Shown: positions 43,215-53,523 of the stretch, piece by piece
Layout: the number at the start of each line of letters is the position of its first letter
How positions within the stretch are numbered: position 1 is the first letter of the stretch
Assembly (NCBI GenBank): GCA_002077065.1
Contig: NAJO01000002.1
Coordinates: forward strand, 1,674,001 to 1,738,000
Direction of reading: 5' to 3'
DNA: 64,000 nt
Source: Cryoendolithus antarcticus
Lineage: Eukaryota; Ascomycota; Dothideomycetes; Cladosporiales; Cladosporiaceae
Notes under the pieces: generated by a model
Told to the model about the DNA's origin: nothing
Database searches by the model: none
What the model saw: the letters and a program-made list of their open reading frames with translations, nothing else
Made by a program: the position numbers and the translations under genes

Positions 43215-44495
43215 CTACTCCACTGCATCGCCGTCCCAGGAGTCAGCATCCGAATGCGATGGTGTAGGCACGTCAACACCCGGAAAAGTGCTGACATCAG
43301 AATGTGATGGCGTGGGTACGTCAACACCCGGAAAAGTGCTGTCAGAGTCCGCCGATGGAGCGTTGGGATTGCTTCGGCCAGTATTGTTGCGAAGCCACTT
43401 TCCGATACGTTTCTTCGCCTGGATGGTGTGATATGGCAGATCATCCAGAAGGCCGGCTGGGACGTCGCTCACAGGGTCATTGGAAGGGTCAAGGGCATCG
43501 TTGCCTTGGGCGAGCAGATTCTTGGTCATCTTGCAGCAGCGCCGGAGACTATCGCCGGGTGCTTCAGGCTCGACATCGGTCTCTCCGGTTGTACTGAGTG
43601 AGGGCGTCATCAGAACGTTCCGAGCAACAGTGGATTTGACGACCTTCGTCGCCGGAGACGGCGCAGCGGGAGTCGCAGTGTGGGACGACACGATGGTCGA
43701 TGGCGGCGTGATCAAATGCGAAGATATTGTGGAGGCTGTAGTCGTTTGAAATGTCTTGGAAGGCGTGAAGGCTTCAGTTCCGGGAGGTGAGGTCGGCTGG
43801 AAGTCCAAAGACTTGCATTGCTTGAAGTACTTCCCTTTCACCAACACGCTCATGGCTTCCCTCACCAAGCTTTTCTCCGAGAGTCCCGAGCCTAGCAAGG
43901 GAGGATGGCGGGTCTCTCCAGTAGCGAGGAAGTGCCTGACCAACCAAACCGAGTCAACAACCTGCGTGTGGGTAAAGTTCGGATCGTGAACAATGACTGC
44001 TGTGGTGAATGTGGCCCAACTACAAGTGCGAGTTTCGAGACTGCCTTTGGAGGTGAGCACTGCAGGATTCAACGCCTTGTCGTTGATGCGATTGGTGATA
44101 AGTGTGGCGAGTCTCCGGAGGGCGCCTTCACAGCACTCCTTGCCGTACTCAGTGGGGACGCCAACCTCCCTAGCTAGATGCAGGAAGGTATTGACCTTTG
44201 GCATGCATCCCGCGCTGTATCGATAAGTTGCGGCGTGCCGGAGGAGAGCGGTCACGGTGGCTGACGACCACCCGATTCGCTTGTAGCCGCGGCACTCGGC
44301 GATCGTGAAGCCCTCCCAGACTATCAAGTACTCATCATCCTCACCGCTGACGTCGCCATGGAGCTCCACATCGGACCCCTCGGCGTCGTCACTATTTTGA
44401 GAGCTACACAAGTCATCATCCGACGGCTGAGTGCTCGATACCTCATCGGAGACGTACCGGCGGTCACTGCGTAGTATGTGAGGCATATTTGGCAA
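43215..44495 (-). CDS. orphan protein with C-terminal tandem repeat
   Basis: A 426-residue single-exon frame. The acidic Ser/Asp-rich N-terminus is followed by an ordered-looking segment (residues about 55-240: EYLIVWEGFTIAECRGYKRIGWS, LLRHAATYRYSAGCMPK, VNTFLHLAREVGVPTEYGKECCEGALRRLATLI, VVDSVWLVRHFLATGETR). A Thr/Ser/Pro-rich disordered part comes next. The last 45 residues carry two copies of a 16-residue unit (STFPGVDVPTPSHSDV). I recognise no family. The ordered segment has spaced Trp, Cys and Tyr residues that argue for a folded domain. The frame is long and free of stops, so a real gene is likely, probably lineage-restricted. Confidence 0.6.
   Translation of the reverse strand: MPNMPHILRSDRRYVSDEVSSTQPSDDDLCSSQNSDDAEGSDVELHGDVSGEDDEYLIVWEGFTIAECRGYKRIGWSSATVTALLRHAATYRYSAGCMPKVNTFLHLAREVGVPTEYGKECCEGALRRLATLITNRINDKALNPAVLTSKGSLETRTCSWATFTTAVIVHDPNFTHTQVVDSVWLVRHFLATGETRHPPLLGSGLSEKSLVREAMSVLVKGKYFKQCKSLDFQPTSPPGTEAFTPSKTFQTTTASTISSHLITPPSTIVSSHTATPAAPSPATKVVKSTVARNVLMTPSLSTTGETDVEPEAPGDSLRRCCKMTKNLLAQGNDALDPSNDPVSDVPAGLLDDLPYHTIQAKKRIGKWLRNNTGRSNPNAPSADSDSTFPGVDVPTPSHSDVSTFPGVDVPTPSHSDADSWDGDAVE
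43253..43348. repeat. 48-bp tandem repeat, two copies
   Basis: Two adjacent 48-bp copies start at 43253 and 43301, with a few third-position differences. The shared core is ACGTCAACACCCGGAAAAGT. They encode a 16-residue repeat in the orphan protein. Because 48 is a multiple of 3, copy number could vary without breaking the frame. Confidence 0.9.
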
Positions 44496-44924
44496 TGGGT
44501 AGTCCGGTAAGCGAAGTGCCAGGCGGAGAGTATCTGAGGTTCTCCCGGCAGATGTCGAGGCGTGAGTAGTATGACAAAGTGCTCATCCAGTCTGTGGACT
44601 AGGCCAACGCGGCGATATATGTGACCTTCGTGGCCCATGTTTGTTGGATTGGGCGGTCGAAGATCAGCATCAGGCATCAGAACCGCTCACGATCTCCACA
44701 TGCTGAGTGAACATGCATGTCTTAATAGGAATAAAGACTATCTGGAGATGCCTCGCGCTAGGGTGGCCGGATTGCTTGCGTTCGCTGTGTGGTCGAGGTC
44801 TCAGATGCGGAAAGCACGGTCTTTGACTCCCTCAGCGCTGCTGTATTTGGCCAGTTTGGCAAGCTTGCAGCACACCATTACACTGTGACAGAGATATGTG
44901 GCAGCAAGTGCCCGCCATACTCTA
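44496..44924. other. intergenic spacer
   Basis: 5' flank of the orphan gene and 3' flank of RAV2. No gene is seen. Confidence 0.4.
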
Positions 44925-45863
44925 TCAGGTCTCGTCTTCATTTTCCGTGCCCATGACCACGTGTAGCGCGCGCCTTGACAGCGCCACATTCCGCTCCAGA
45001 GCACCCAGCTTAGCCATAGCAGCCATTAAGCTGGGATCCGCACTCTCGACTCGTACCTTGTCTCGCACTCGAACTTCCTGTCCGCGGAAAGTAAAGGCCT
45101 GGTGTGCCTCATCGTGAAACACAGGTTTGCCTCCAGTGAACGCCGTCGTAAATCGTTCCCGAAACGACAGACCACTAGACGCTGCAAGTGGTGTGTTTGT
45201 ACCCGTATGAGTATCTGTACCTCCTACGGTTCGCACATGGAGGACTATAGCAGCTTCTGAGATCGATAGATGGAGCGATAAATTGGCTGGCAATGGCGGA
45301 TCAAACGTAGTCGGGTCAAGCGAGTCATCCGACCATGACTTATGGCCATCGGACCAGCCTTTCAAAGCTCCTTTAGCTTCCTGAATATTCTCGTGGAGGA
45401 GGCGGATCTGACTTGAGATGAAGTCTGCGTTTCCTGCGTCGCCCGTCCAGCGAGTAGCGTCCACGACGTCGAGGCAGGCGTTGATGAGCGTACGAGCAGT
45501 CTTGAGCTGCTCGAGAACGATCGTCGGTGCTGTGGGAAGTGCTGAGACTGATAGACGGTATGCTGGCTGGCCTTTCGGTGGAGGGAGAGACGGCAATCGC
45601 AGCTGTATGTCTCCCTTGACGATGCGAGTTCCAACCCGAGTGATGTAGCCTTTGAGGCTCTCGCTTCGAAGTGATGATAGTACGAGGGTAGAACCGGGCT
45701 CCTGAGGCGCCAGGAGTGCTGCACATTCTTCGAGACCAGCTTTGAGCGATGCGAGAGTGTCCTGTAGAGAAACCAAAAGCCAGGCCAGCTCTCGGGCGTT
45801 GGTGGCTTCGAGCTCTCTTGTCAGGTCATGACTTGCGTTGGGCGGCCACGCGAGAGTCGACAT
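44925..45863 (-). CDS. RAV2: Rogdi/Rav2, RAVE complex subunit
   Basis: Subunit of the RAVE complex, which promotes V-ATPase V1-V0 assembly. The 312-residue product (start chosen at MSTLAWPPN, with another Met two codons upstream) has the Rogdi pattern throughout. It begins with ELAWLLVSLQDTLASLKAGLEECAALL, then STLVLSSLRSESLKGYITRVGTRIVKGDIQLRLPSLPPPKG, a central helical part, and a C-terminal FTFRGQEVRVRDKVRVESADPSLMAAMAKLGALE. The leucine-rich helices alternate with a beta region, as in the known family. Single exon of usual length. It is divergent from the rhomboid gene (about 435 nt). Confidence 0.9.
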   Translation of the reverse strand: MSTLAWPPNASHDLTRELEATNARELAWLLVSLQDTLASLKAGLEECAALLAPQEPGSTLVLSSLRSESLKGYITRVGTRIVKGDIQLRLPSLPPPKGQPAYRLSVSALPTAPTIVLEQLKTARTLINACLDVVDATRWTGDAGNADFISSQIRLLHENIQEAKGALKGWSDGHKSWSDDSLDPTTFDPPLPANLSLHLSISEAAIVLHVRTVGGTDTHTGTNTPLAASSGLSFRERFTTAFTGGKPVFHDEAHQAFTFRGQEVRVRDKVRVESADPSLMAAMAKLGALERNVALSRRALHVVMGTENEDET

Positions 45864-46298
45864 GGTCACTCGTGGGCTACGTCGATTATCGATGATCCTG
45901 TCGCCGGGATCTTGTTGTGGTCTCTCTCACGATAACCTAGCCACATATAGGGCTACATGATCGCTACAAGGATTGTGCATAAAGTTGCGTGAGCAGCCGC
46001 TGCACAGCCACATCATGCCCTCTTTGTCAACATTATTGACAGCCTTGCTATTACACCTCCACCTCCTGAGTAATACGAGATCAGCTTATAGACTAATACA
46101 CCCGAACAAGACCTTCGCCTGTTCCTCTCTGGCATACCCCGACTCCCTCTAAGAACTCACAACGAGCCAGCATTGAACACATCGCCCTGGGACACGCGGC
46201 ACTGCAGTGACTGGAAGATCGCATTGAGCGGGTGAACAAACCAAAGAGAAGGACCTGAATCACTACCGCATTTTGCGCTCGCCTCAGAGACCGGCGCA
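45864..46298. promoter_or_regulatory. divergent promoter region RAV2 / rhomboid
   Basis: A 435-nt interval between divergent starts. No specific motif is assigned. Confidence 0.3.
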
Positions 46299-47822
46299 AT
46301 GGCCGCCAACAACTACTATCACGATCCTTACACGCGGAACGACTACAACAATACTGCATACTCCAATGACTGGCGAGCCGACTCCTCCTCCCGACCACAA
46401 CCCTCTACCTCCCCCTTCGACGACCGACAGTATGGCTACTCCCGCAACCCCTCGCAGAGCTCAGACGGCGTTCACCAATACCCCTCGAATCCCTTCGACG
46501 AGCGCAACACCATACCCCTCGACCGTAGGCAAAAGAAGCACGATTCCACTGCCAGCGTCGCTCCAATCCTCGAACCACCACCCCACGATGACCCATTCGT
46601 CCGAGATGCGAAGAGCGGACGAAGCAGAAGACGAGACCGCTGGTTCAAGGGGAAAGTCACATATGTCTGCTTCGTCCTCACCGTTGTGCAACTCGTAGTC
46701 TTCATCGCGGAGCTGATCAAGAACGGCATACTCACGAAAACTCCTATCGAGATCCACCCCTCCTTCAACCCTATGATCGGGCCTTCGCCCTACTTGCTCA
46801 TAAACATGGGCGCAAGGTACGTGCCTTGTATGCACAATATGCCAAATGTGCAGAACGCGAGTCTGGAGATCATGTGGCCTTGTCCGAATGCTACGGCGAC
46901 TACAGGAGACAGTGTGAGCTGCAGTTTGAGCGACTTGTGTGGATTTTCTGGGGTGCCGAATCCGCATGTGGGCGGGAGTGTGACGGACAGCCCGGCGCCG
47001 AATCAGTGGTGGAGGTTCATTGTGCCTATCTTCTTGCACGCAGGAATTATACATATCGGGTTCAATTTGCTGCTGCAAATGACGCTGGGGAGGGATGTGG
47101 AGCAGCTGATTGGTAGCGTGCGCTTTGCGCTCGTCTACTTCGCAGCTGGCATCTTCGGATTCGTACTAGGAGGGAACTTCGCAGCCACCGGCATCGCGTC
47201 TTGCGGCTGCTCTGGCTCGCTGTTCGGCATCCTGGCCATCACGCTCCTGGACCTACTCTACACTTGGTCAGAGCGAAAGTCACCTATCAAAGACCTTCTC
47301 TTCATCGTCCTAGACGTTTGCATAGCATTCGTCCTCGGTCTCCTCCCCGGCCTCGACAACTTCAGCCATATCGGTGGCTTCTGCATGGGTCTCGTGCTAG
47401 GGATCTGCATCCTGCGCTCCCCGACTACAATCGCGCGCCGGACCTCCCTCCACAACCCCTCCTACTCTGGCGTCACAACCCGCCACGCTACCGCAGATGC
47501 AGATGAAGGTCTACGAGGCTTCATCAAGCAGCCGCTGCAATTCTTTCAAGATCGGCGAGGCGTATGGTGGGCTTGGTGGGCCGTGCGGGCGTTTTGCTTG
47601 ATCGGCGCACTTGTAGGCTTCATCCTGCTGTTGAAGAACTTTTATGTGTGGAGGACTGGCTGCGGTTGGTGCAAGTATTTGAGCTGTTTGCCCATCAAAA
47701 CTGGGGGGACGGATTGGTGTAATGTTGGTAATCTTGACTTTACGCCTACGAGCACGGGGAATGGGACGAGTAGGAGGGACTTGTTTGGCATGGGGTTGGA
47801 CGGGGTGGGACGAATGTTATGA
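46299..47822 (+). CDS. rhomboid-family intramembrane serine protease
   Basis: A single exon encodes 507 residues. The cytosolic N-terminus (1-115) is disordered, Tyr/Asn/Ser-rich and ends in a basic cluster before the first membrane segment. A Cys-rich luminal loop (about 170-230) precedes the core WWRFIVPIFLHAGIIHIGFNLLLQ. The catalytic dyad is visible as Ser305 in GCSGSLFG and His357 in NFSHIGGF. At least seven hydrophobic segments are seen, and a C-terminal segment with CGWCKYLSC follows. The architecture matches fungal secretory-pathway or plasma-membrane rhomboids (RHO type), not mitochondrial Pcp1. Substrates are unknown. Confidence 0.92.
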   Translation: MAANNYYHDPYTRNDYNNTAYSNDWRADSSSRPQPSTSPFDDRQYGYSRNPSQSSDGVHQYPSNPFDERNTIPLDRRQKKHDSTASVAPILEPPPHDDPFVRDAKSGRSRRRDRWFKGKVTYVCFVLTVVQLVVFIAELIKNGILTKTPIEIHPSFNPMIGPSPYLLINMGARYVPCMHNMPNVQNASLEIMWPCPNATATTGDSVSCSLSDLCGFSGVPNPHVGGSVTDSPAPNQWWRFIVPIFLHAGIIHIGFNLLLQMTLGRDVEQLIGSVRFALVYFAAGIFGFVLGGNFAATGIASCGCSGSLFGILAITLLDLLYTWSERKSPIKDLLFIVLDVCIAFVLGLLPGLDNFSHIGGFCMGLVLGICILRSPTTIARRTSLHNPSYSGVTTRHATADADEGLRGFIKQPLQFFQDRRGVWWAWWAVRAFCLIGALVGFILLLKNFYVWRTGCGWCKYLSCLPIKTGGTDWCNVGNLDFTPTSTGNGTSRRDLFGMGLDGVGRML

Positions 47823-48140
47823 CACGGCCGTAGACTGTTCAGTACTTGTCGTCATTCACGACTTGCTGCTACTTTACTGTACTTTGTGCGAGTATCATTA
47901 CATTTCCTGTGACCTTCTCGAGAATGCCTCAAGACCTTGGCGTACATTGCCCATGACGTTACCGAGCGTGGCTGCCACGAGGTCCGAGCTGCGCAGCTGT
48001 GCCATAACCTGGAGAGCTCCATTCATCTCGAGTCCGGAGGCTACAACCCACCATTCATTGAATATTAGCGTCGCATACATTGCCTGTCCCATTGCATCGT
48101 ATAGCCTTGTCTCCCTCCAATCGTTCGACAGGGATCAATT
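47823..48140. other. intergenic spacer between tandem genes
   Basis: 318 nt with the rhomboid 3' end and the MVP1 promoter. No gene is seen. Confidence 0.4.
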
Positions 48141-50360
48141 ATGTCCTTGTTCGGCGACGATGATGCTGCTCCACCCTCCTCCCGCAGCGGAGGCGGCGCG
48201 AAGTCCACGCTCTTCGATAATGACGACGCCGCTGGGGCGCCTGCTACGAAGACTTCATCGTCCATGTTCGGCGACCCGGCGTCTCCCGAGGACTCCTCGC
48301 CCTGGGCTGGCTTCACGCCGAAGAAGAAAGCTGGGCGCGGCGCGGGCATGGTGAAGTCGCTGCTGGCAGATGCCAGGATACCAGAAGTCTACGTTGACAC
48401 GTGGGATACGCTGGCCGCTGGACGGAGTGTGATTGAGGGAGAGGAAGCGAGAGAGGTGCTGGGGAAGAGTGGCATTGGGAAGCAACAGCAGGATCGCATC
48501 TGGCAACTTGTCACCGGCGGCGCTGGGCAAGGGACGAGTATCGGCAGAGGAGAGTTCAATGTCCTCCTGGCGCTTATTGGGCTCGCGCAAGAAGGCGAGG
48601 AGCTGAGTCTCGATGCCGTTGATGAGCGGAAGACGAAGCTGCCTGTGCCCTCGCTTCCGGGTTTGAAGAAAGCAGCTGCGCCGGAGCCGCCGGCTACACC
48701 GCAGCAAAGCGCGCCTGGCGCGCAGAGTTTGGGGACTAGCTCAGGGGCCGCAAAGGGCTTCAGTGGTAGCTTCGGAGATGCAGATCCTTGGGGGAGTCCG
48801 GATGTGCACAAGGGTCATAACCACGCCAATGGTGTGTCGAGTGCGCAACCACAACGGACGACGAGTACGTTTACCACAAGTGCTGCTGCACCCAGTGAAG
48901 GGAACGGAAACGGAGTGTATGGCGACGCACCAAGCAGCCACGGCGAGCCAGGATCGTCATGGGGCGCAACAAACTCATACACCGCTCCGAGCGCTGCTGG
49001 CTTCGGCGGCGCAGATGGCGATGGCGAAGGATTCGGAGACGAGGGCGCTCCGTCAACGAGACGAGCTGCTGCGCCTCGACACACTGCGTCTAAGGGCGCG
49101 GAAGAGACGGTCACGGTGGCCATGCTGGAAGAGAAAGAAGGCATGTTCTTGTTCCAACATCGCAACTATGAGGTCTCATCGATCAGACGGAATTCGAAAG
49201 TCATCAGGCGGTACTCGGACTTTGTGTGGCTGCTTGATTGCTTGCACAAGCGATACCCGTTCCGACAGCTGCCACTCTTGCCTCCAAAGAGGGTCGCGAT
49301 CAATGGTAACCACATTGCCGCAGACGGTCTCTTCATTGAGAAGCGCCGCCGAGGTCTTGCCCGATTTGCGAACGCGCTTGTTCGACACCCCGTGCTTCGA
49401 GAGGAGCAATTAGTGGTGATGTTCCTCACAGTTCCTACGGTAGAAGCATGCCCCCCAGATACCCTGTGTTTCAAGCAATTTCACTAACAGATCACGCAGG
49501 AACTCGCTGTCTGGCGCAAGCAAGCTACGATCTCTGTTCAAGAAGAGTTCGTCGGCCGTTCGCTTCCACCAAATCTCGAAGACAGCCTGCCGCAGAATCT
49601 CCAAGACACGTTCGAGACCGTGCGATCGGGCGTCCGCAGGAGCGCAGATCTGTATATCAATCTATGTACTCTGCTCGAGCGACTATGCAAACGGAAGGAA
49701 GCGATCTCGGCTGAGTATGGCCGCTTCGCACTGAACCTGACATCGATCACGGAAACGACGACTGATATGTTCGCAATTGACACGAACGACGTGCCCTTGC
49801 TGAACGAAGGCATCAAGGCCACAGCTAAATACCTGGGCACCAGTCAGGCCCTGCTAGATGACGAAAGTCGTGCATGGGACGAAGGCTACTTGGAAGATCT
49901 GAAAAGCATCCGAGACGGACTCGTCAGTTTAAGAGACCTCTTTGAGCGGCGAGACCGATTAAGCCGAGATAACATCCCGCAACTTGAAAAGCGCATCTCC
50001 AGCAACGAGTCCAAACTCCAAACCATCAAGTCCAAAGGCGATGCCGCAAAGCCTGGCGAGGCGGAAAAAGTCGAGACTGCAATCACAACCGTAAGTTCCC
50101 ATCCCTTCCCTTCCACAGCTTACCTACTTCCCACTAACGTCCTAACGCAGGACAAACAATCAATCGTCTCTCAGCACGCGCGCGGCATCTTCATCAAAGA
50201 GTGCGTGCGCGACGAAGTCGTGACGTTCCAGCAAATGATCTGGCGGATTTCGAGGGCGCATCAGGAGTGGGCGTCTGAAAGGGTTAAGTATGCTGAGTTG
50301 CAGGCGGATTGCTGGAGGGCGCTTGTGGATGGCGTGGAGGGGATGCCTGTGGGAGAGTAG
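48141..50360 (+). CDS. MVP1: sorting nexin Mvp1 (PX-BAR)
   Basis: Three exons (48141-49439, 49500-50090, 50151-50360), both introns 60 nt with CTAAC branch sites, both phase 0, giving 699 residues. The N-terminal part has MSLFGDDD and an EH-like helical module (residues about 65-160). A Ser/Thr/Gly-rich linker leads to the PX domain (about 318-432; SSIRRNSKVIRRYSDFVWLLDCL, LPPKR, FIEKRRRGLARFANAL), which binds PtdIns3P. The C-terminal BAR-like coil follows. Mvp1 acts in endosome-to-vacuole and recycling traffic. The gene order and length match filamentous-fungal Mvp1. The second exon adds ELAVWRKQ, which is expected after the PX domain. Confidence 0.94.
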
Positions 50361-50992
50361 GAGGTGGGACTGAGGAGAGGGACTGGAGGGTTGATGGAGG
50401 GGTGGGAAAGGGTGTATAAATTGTCTCGATTAGCAGCTCGCCCTGTCCACGCGTGCCGATGCCAAGTTGTGCTTGGCGTGTGCATTCTCGCTATCTTCTA
50501 CCTTCGTATCTCCTGGCGCACGCAACAATCGAGTTACCAAATGGGGACTGTCCGGAGGCTTCTGAGGACCAAGGGACTTCATGTTCGGAGCTTTCGTGGG
50601 TGTACGAAGTAGCACTCTCGATGACCTCGCGCTCACAAGCTCAAGCGGGTGTTTTGACATCTTCCTAATTGCACGCGCTCACAGACTGCGCCGGAGAGCT
50701 GGCTGTGTGTGAAGGTGACCGTCCGCTCGTCTGCGCTGATGCCTGACGGGCGACAAGAAACCTGTCGGGAGCACCGCCACAGTCTTGCAGCAGATTGCGG
50801 CAGGGTTCTGGTAGCGACGCGTACCCGCATGTATGAGAATCGGTGGAAGCTCTCGCTCTGTTCATTGTTCCAGACACTGTTGGCTGCGAGATACCTACAT
50901 GCTGTTTAGTGCCCTCGCATATCTTATCCTCGAGGTCTGCCTCGGACTCTGACTGTAGACCGCAAATCACGAGTACTGACCCACTCATCACC
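50361..50992. other. intergenic, no gene seen
   Basis: About 630 nt with the MVP1 3' flank and upstream sequence of the HET pseudogene. No coding support. Confidence 0.45.
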
Positions 50993-52808
50993 ATGGCCAA
51001 ATCGATCTACAGTCCACTGGATCCCTCGAGGAAAGTGATACGACTCCTCCTCGTCGAGTCTGGCAGTCATGCCGAAGACTTGACCACCCGTCTGGTACAG
51101 GCGGACTTGGACGACGCAGACCGACCTCAATATGAGGCCATAAGCTACGTGTGGGGTGATGTCTCTCGTCGAGCGAGCCTGTACGTCAACGAATGCCTCA
51201 CATCGGTCCCGGAGACCGCCGTTGCCGCTTTGCGATGTATGCGCCTAGTAAACGAAACCCGCGTGGTGTGGATCGATAGCATCTGTATCGACCAGACGAA
51301 TCTGTAAGAGCGCGGAAGACAGGTCAGTATGATGGCAGACATCTACGACCACGCGACCTGCACACTCGCTCACATCCATGCGCTAGGATGCGATGTTGGC
51401 CTTGTCGTTCAAAGCATCGCGGACGCACGAAGCAAGATGGAGCTTGGGGGACCCGACCAGAATTTGACGCCCGGCAGACCAGGATTGAGCGACGTCGCGA
51501 TCACGGCAATACGACGATTCTTTGATGCTGCCTGGTTTCGGTATGGGAGATCAAGGTGCCAAAGTGGACTTGGCTTGCTGATCTGAACGTCAGACGCTTA
51601 TGGGTACTCCAGGAAGTCGCGCTTTCAAAGCGCAGCGTCATCCATTGCGGCAACGAGACTCTAGACCTCACCCACGTACTCGACTTGGTCAAGATGATAC
51701 GGCTCACCCTTTTCCGATCTGATACAGAGGATAGCCAGAGATTGATGAGCATGACGACTGCCGCCATCCTTTCGCAAACGAGATGGCTAATACGCTGTTT
51801 GAGCAGCCACCGACACGACTTGCGCTATTTGATCAGCCTGAGCAAATCCTACGAGGTCACTGACCACAGGGACTACGTCTATGCTGTCTCGGACTATACC
51901 AAAAGTCCAATGAGCTGTCCAGCCTGCCCTCTGCGCTTGTACCGGACTACACTCATGACGTCGCCACAATCCTTCGTAGGGTAGCCCAATTCGCAATCAT
52001 GGAATGCCGCTCCTTAGCCCTGTGGACAATGCCATCTGTACTGGTCGCTGAGGGGGGAAGCCATCCATCATGGGCCTGGCGTATCCCTGGCCCTTGGGAC
52101 CCAGCAGAAAGGCTCGCCTGGGCCATCGACTACTCTGCTGGCGGAGCGATGGTCCCCGACTTCAAAGCCTGCGGCACCAGCCCAGTCCTCGCGACCACGA
52201 TGCCGAGCTTCACCGGAGATAGCGCCGAAGTCCTCTCTGTTCAAGGGATCTCCCTAGATGTCGTTCACGTTACCACTCCGCCACTTATAGAAAATTCCGA
52301 CACCGCCCTCACAACATTCCTTAGCCAAGTGATGGACACTCCCATCCCTTTCGGGCAAGTCCTCGACATGAGAACGCAAGCCCTTGGCACCACACTCGTA
52401 GCCTCATGGCAATTCACCCCCTCCCGCAAAGCCAGTGAATCAGATGGGAAAGATTTCATAGACCTGTTCACTAACCTTGACAGGGCCAGTGGTGTGCCGC
52501 TTGCGACACAGAGTGGCATACCGCTTCCGTGGCAATACTATGCCTCGCTCAGGCTTGCGTGCTATGGACGTCGCTTTTTCGTCACGCGAGGTGGGTTCGT
52601 TGGTTTGGGACCTGCGAAGTTGGATGTTGGGGATGAAGTTACGACGTTGGCTGGAGGCAAGTGGCCGTTTGCGTTGAGGAGATGTGGAGGGGAAGGGGAC
52701 AGGTATAAGCTCATTGGGACCTGCTATGTACATACCGTGATGGACGGGAAGAGGGCGGATGAGTATGTGGAGAAGGGCCTACCGTTGAAGCGATATTGCA
52801 TCGTCTGA
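50993..52808 (+). pseudogene. HET-domain protein, broken by a stop and a frameshift
   Basis: Heterokaryon-incompatibility-type gene. The N-terminal HET domain is clear: YEAISYVWGD, VWIDSICIDQTNL, MMADIYDHATCTLAHI and, after a 53-nt intron (51541-51593; donor GTATGG, acceptor GTCAG), RLWVLQEVALSKRSVIHCG. Two lesions are visible. TAA at 51305-51307 follows DQTNL, where relatives have an acidic residue before ERxxQV. A frame change near 51901-51906 (beside a short A run) follows DHRDYVYAV. Beyond it, another frame resumes with LVPDYTHDVATILRR and continues to a normal HET C-terminus (GGFVGLGPAKLDVGD, YKLIGTCYVHTVMDG). Intact reading on both sides suggests a recent loss, or sequencing errors. Confidence 0.85.
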
Positions 52809-53523
52809 GAGCATACTGGGCCCGCCTTCGCACTTAGGACCTTGTGGAACGGACGACTCGAGGTTGAGGTAACGTCTCTCAGCTCCTGCCTCAAGCTTTG
52901 CAGTGATAGTGGTGACGGCAGAAGCTGTGGACTTGCGACAGAATACCCTACATGTATGCTAGTGCGGAAACTGGAACACAGGCATTAGTACTCATCAAGA
53001 TCTGCCACACTCGGACACACAGGTCTATCGGCGGAGTACATGCATGCGTTTGGCTGTCCTACTCGTTACGATATCACCCTCGTGCTTCGAGATGGACGTC
53101 TCGGTGATTTGGCTCGTCCTCGCATGACTCTGGGATAGCGTAGATAGGAGACTCATCTAGGACAGTGCGGGTCATTATGCTGGAGCTATGTACGATGTCT
53201 GTACAGATCGAGTCTATCTACTACTGCAACATGTTCGAGGTGAATCATATGCATTCATTATGCGGCGTGTCATGATGCCGTTATACCCTTTCGCTATGCG
53301 CGCTATGCGTGGTCTCCTGTAATCAACCAACTCCTGCGCTATAAGAGGCAATGCCGCGTGGCGTAAGGCAAAAATGAATGATCGTGCCGCTGCGATCAGA
53401 TGGCCTGCATCGCTTGTGCGGTGTGACAAATGAGAAAACGGGGAAACGACCCAGGCAGCCTGCGAGGGCGCATTAAGGTCGGGGCATCGGCACTTGAGGC
53501 CGATGGCAGAATTCAGAGAGGGA
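52809..53523. other. intergenic, no gene seen
   Basis: About 700 nt between convergent genes. Open frames are short and unremarkable. Confidence 0.45.
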
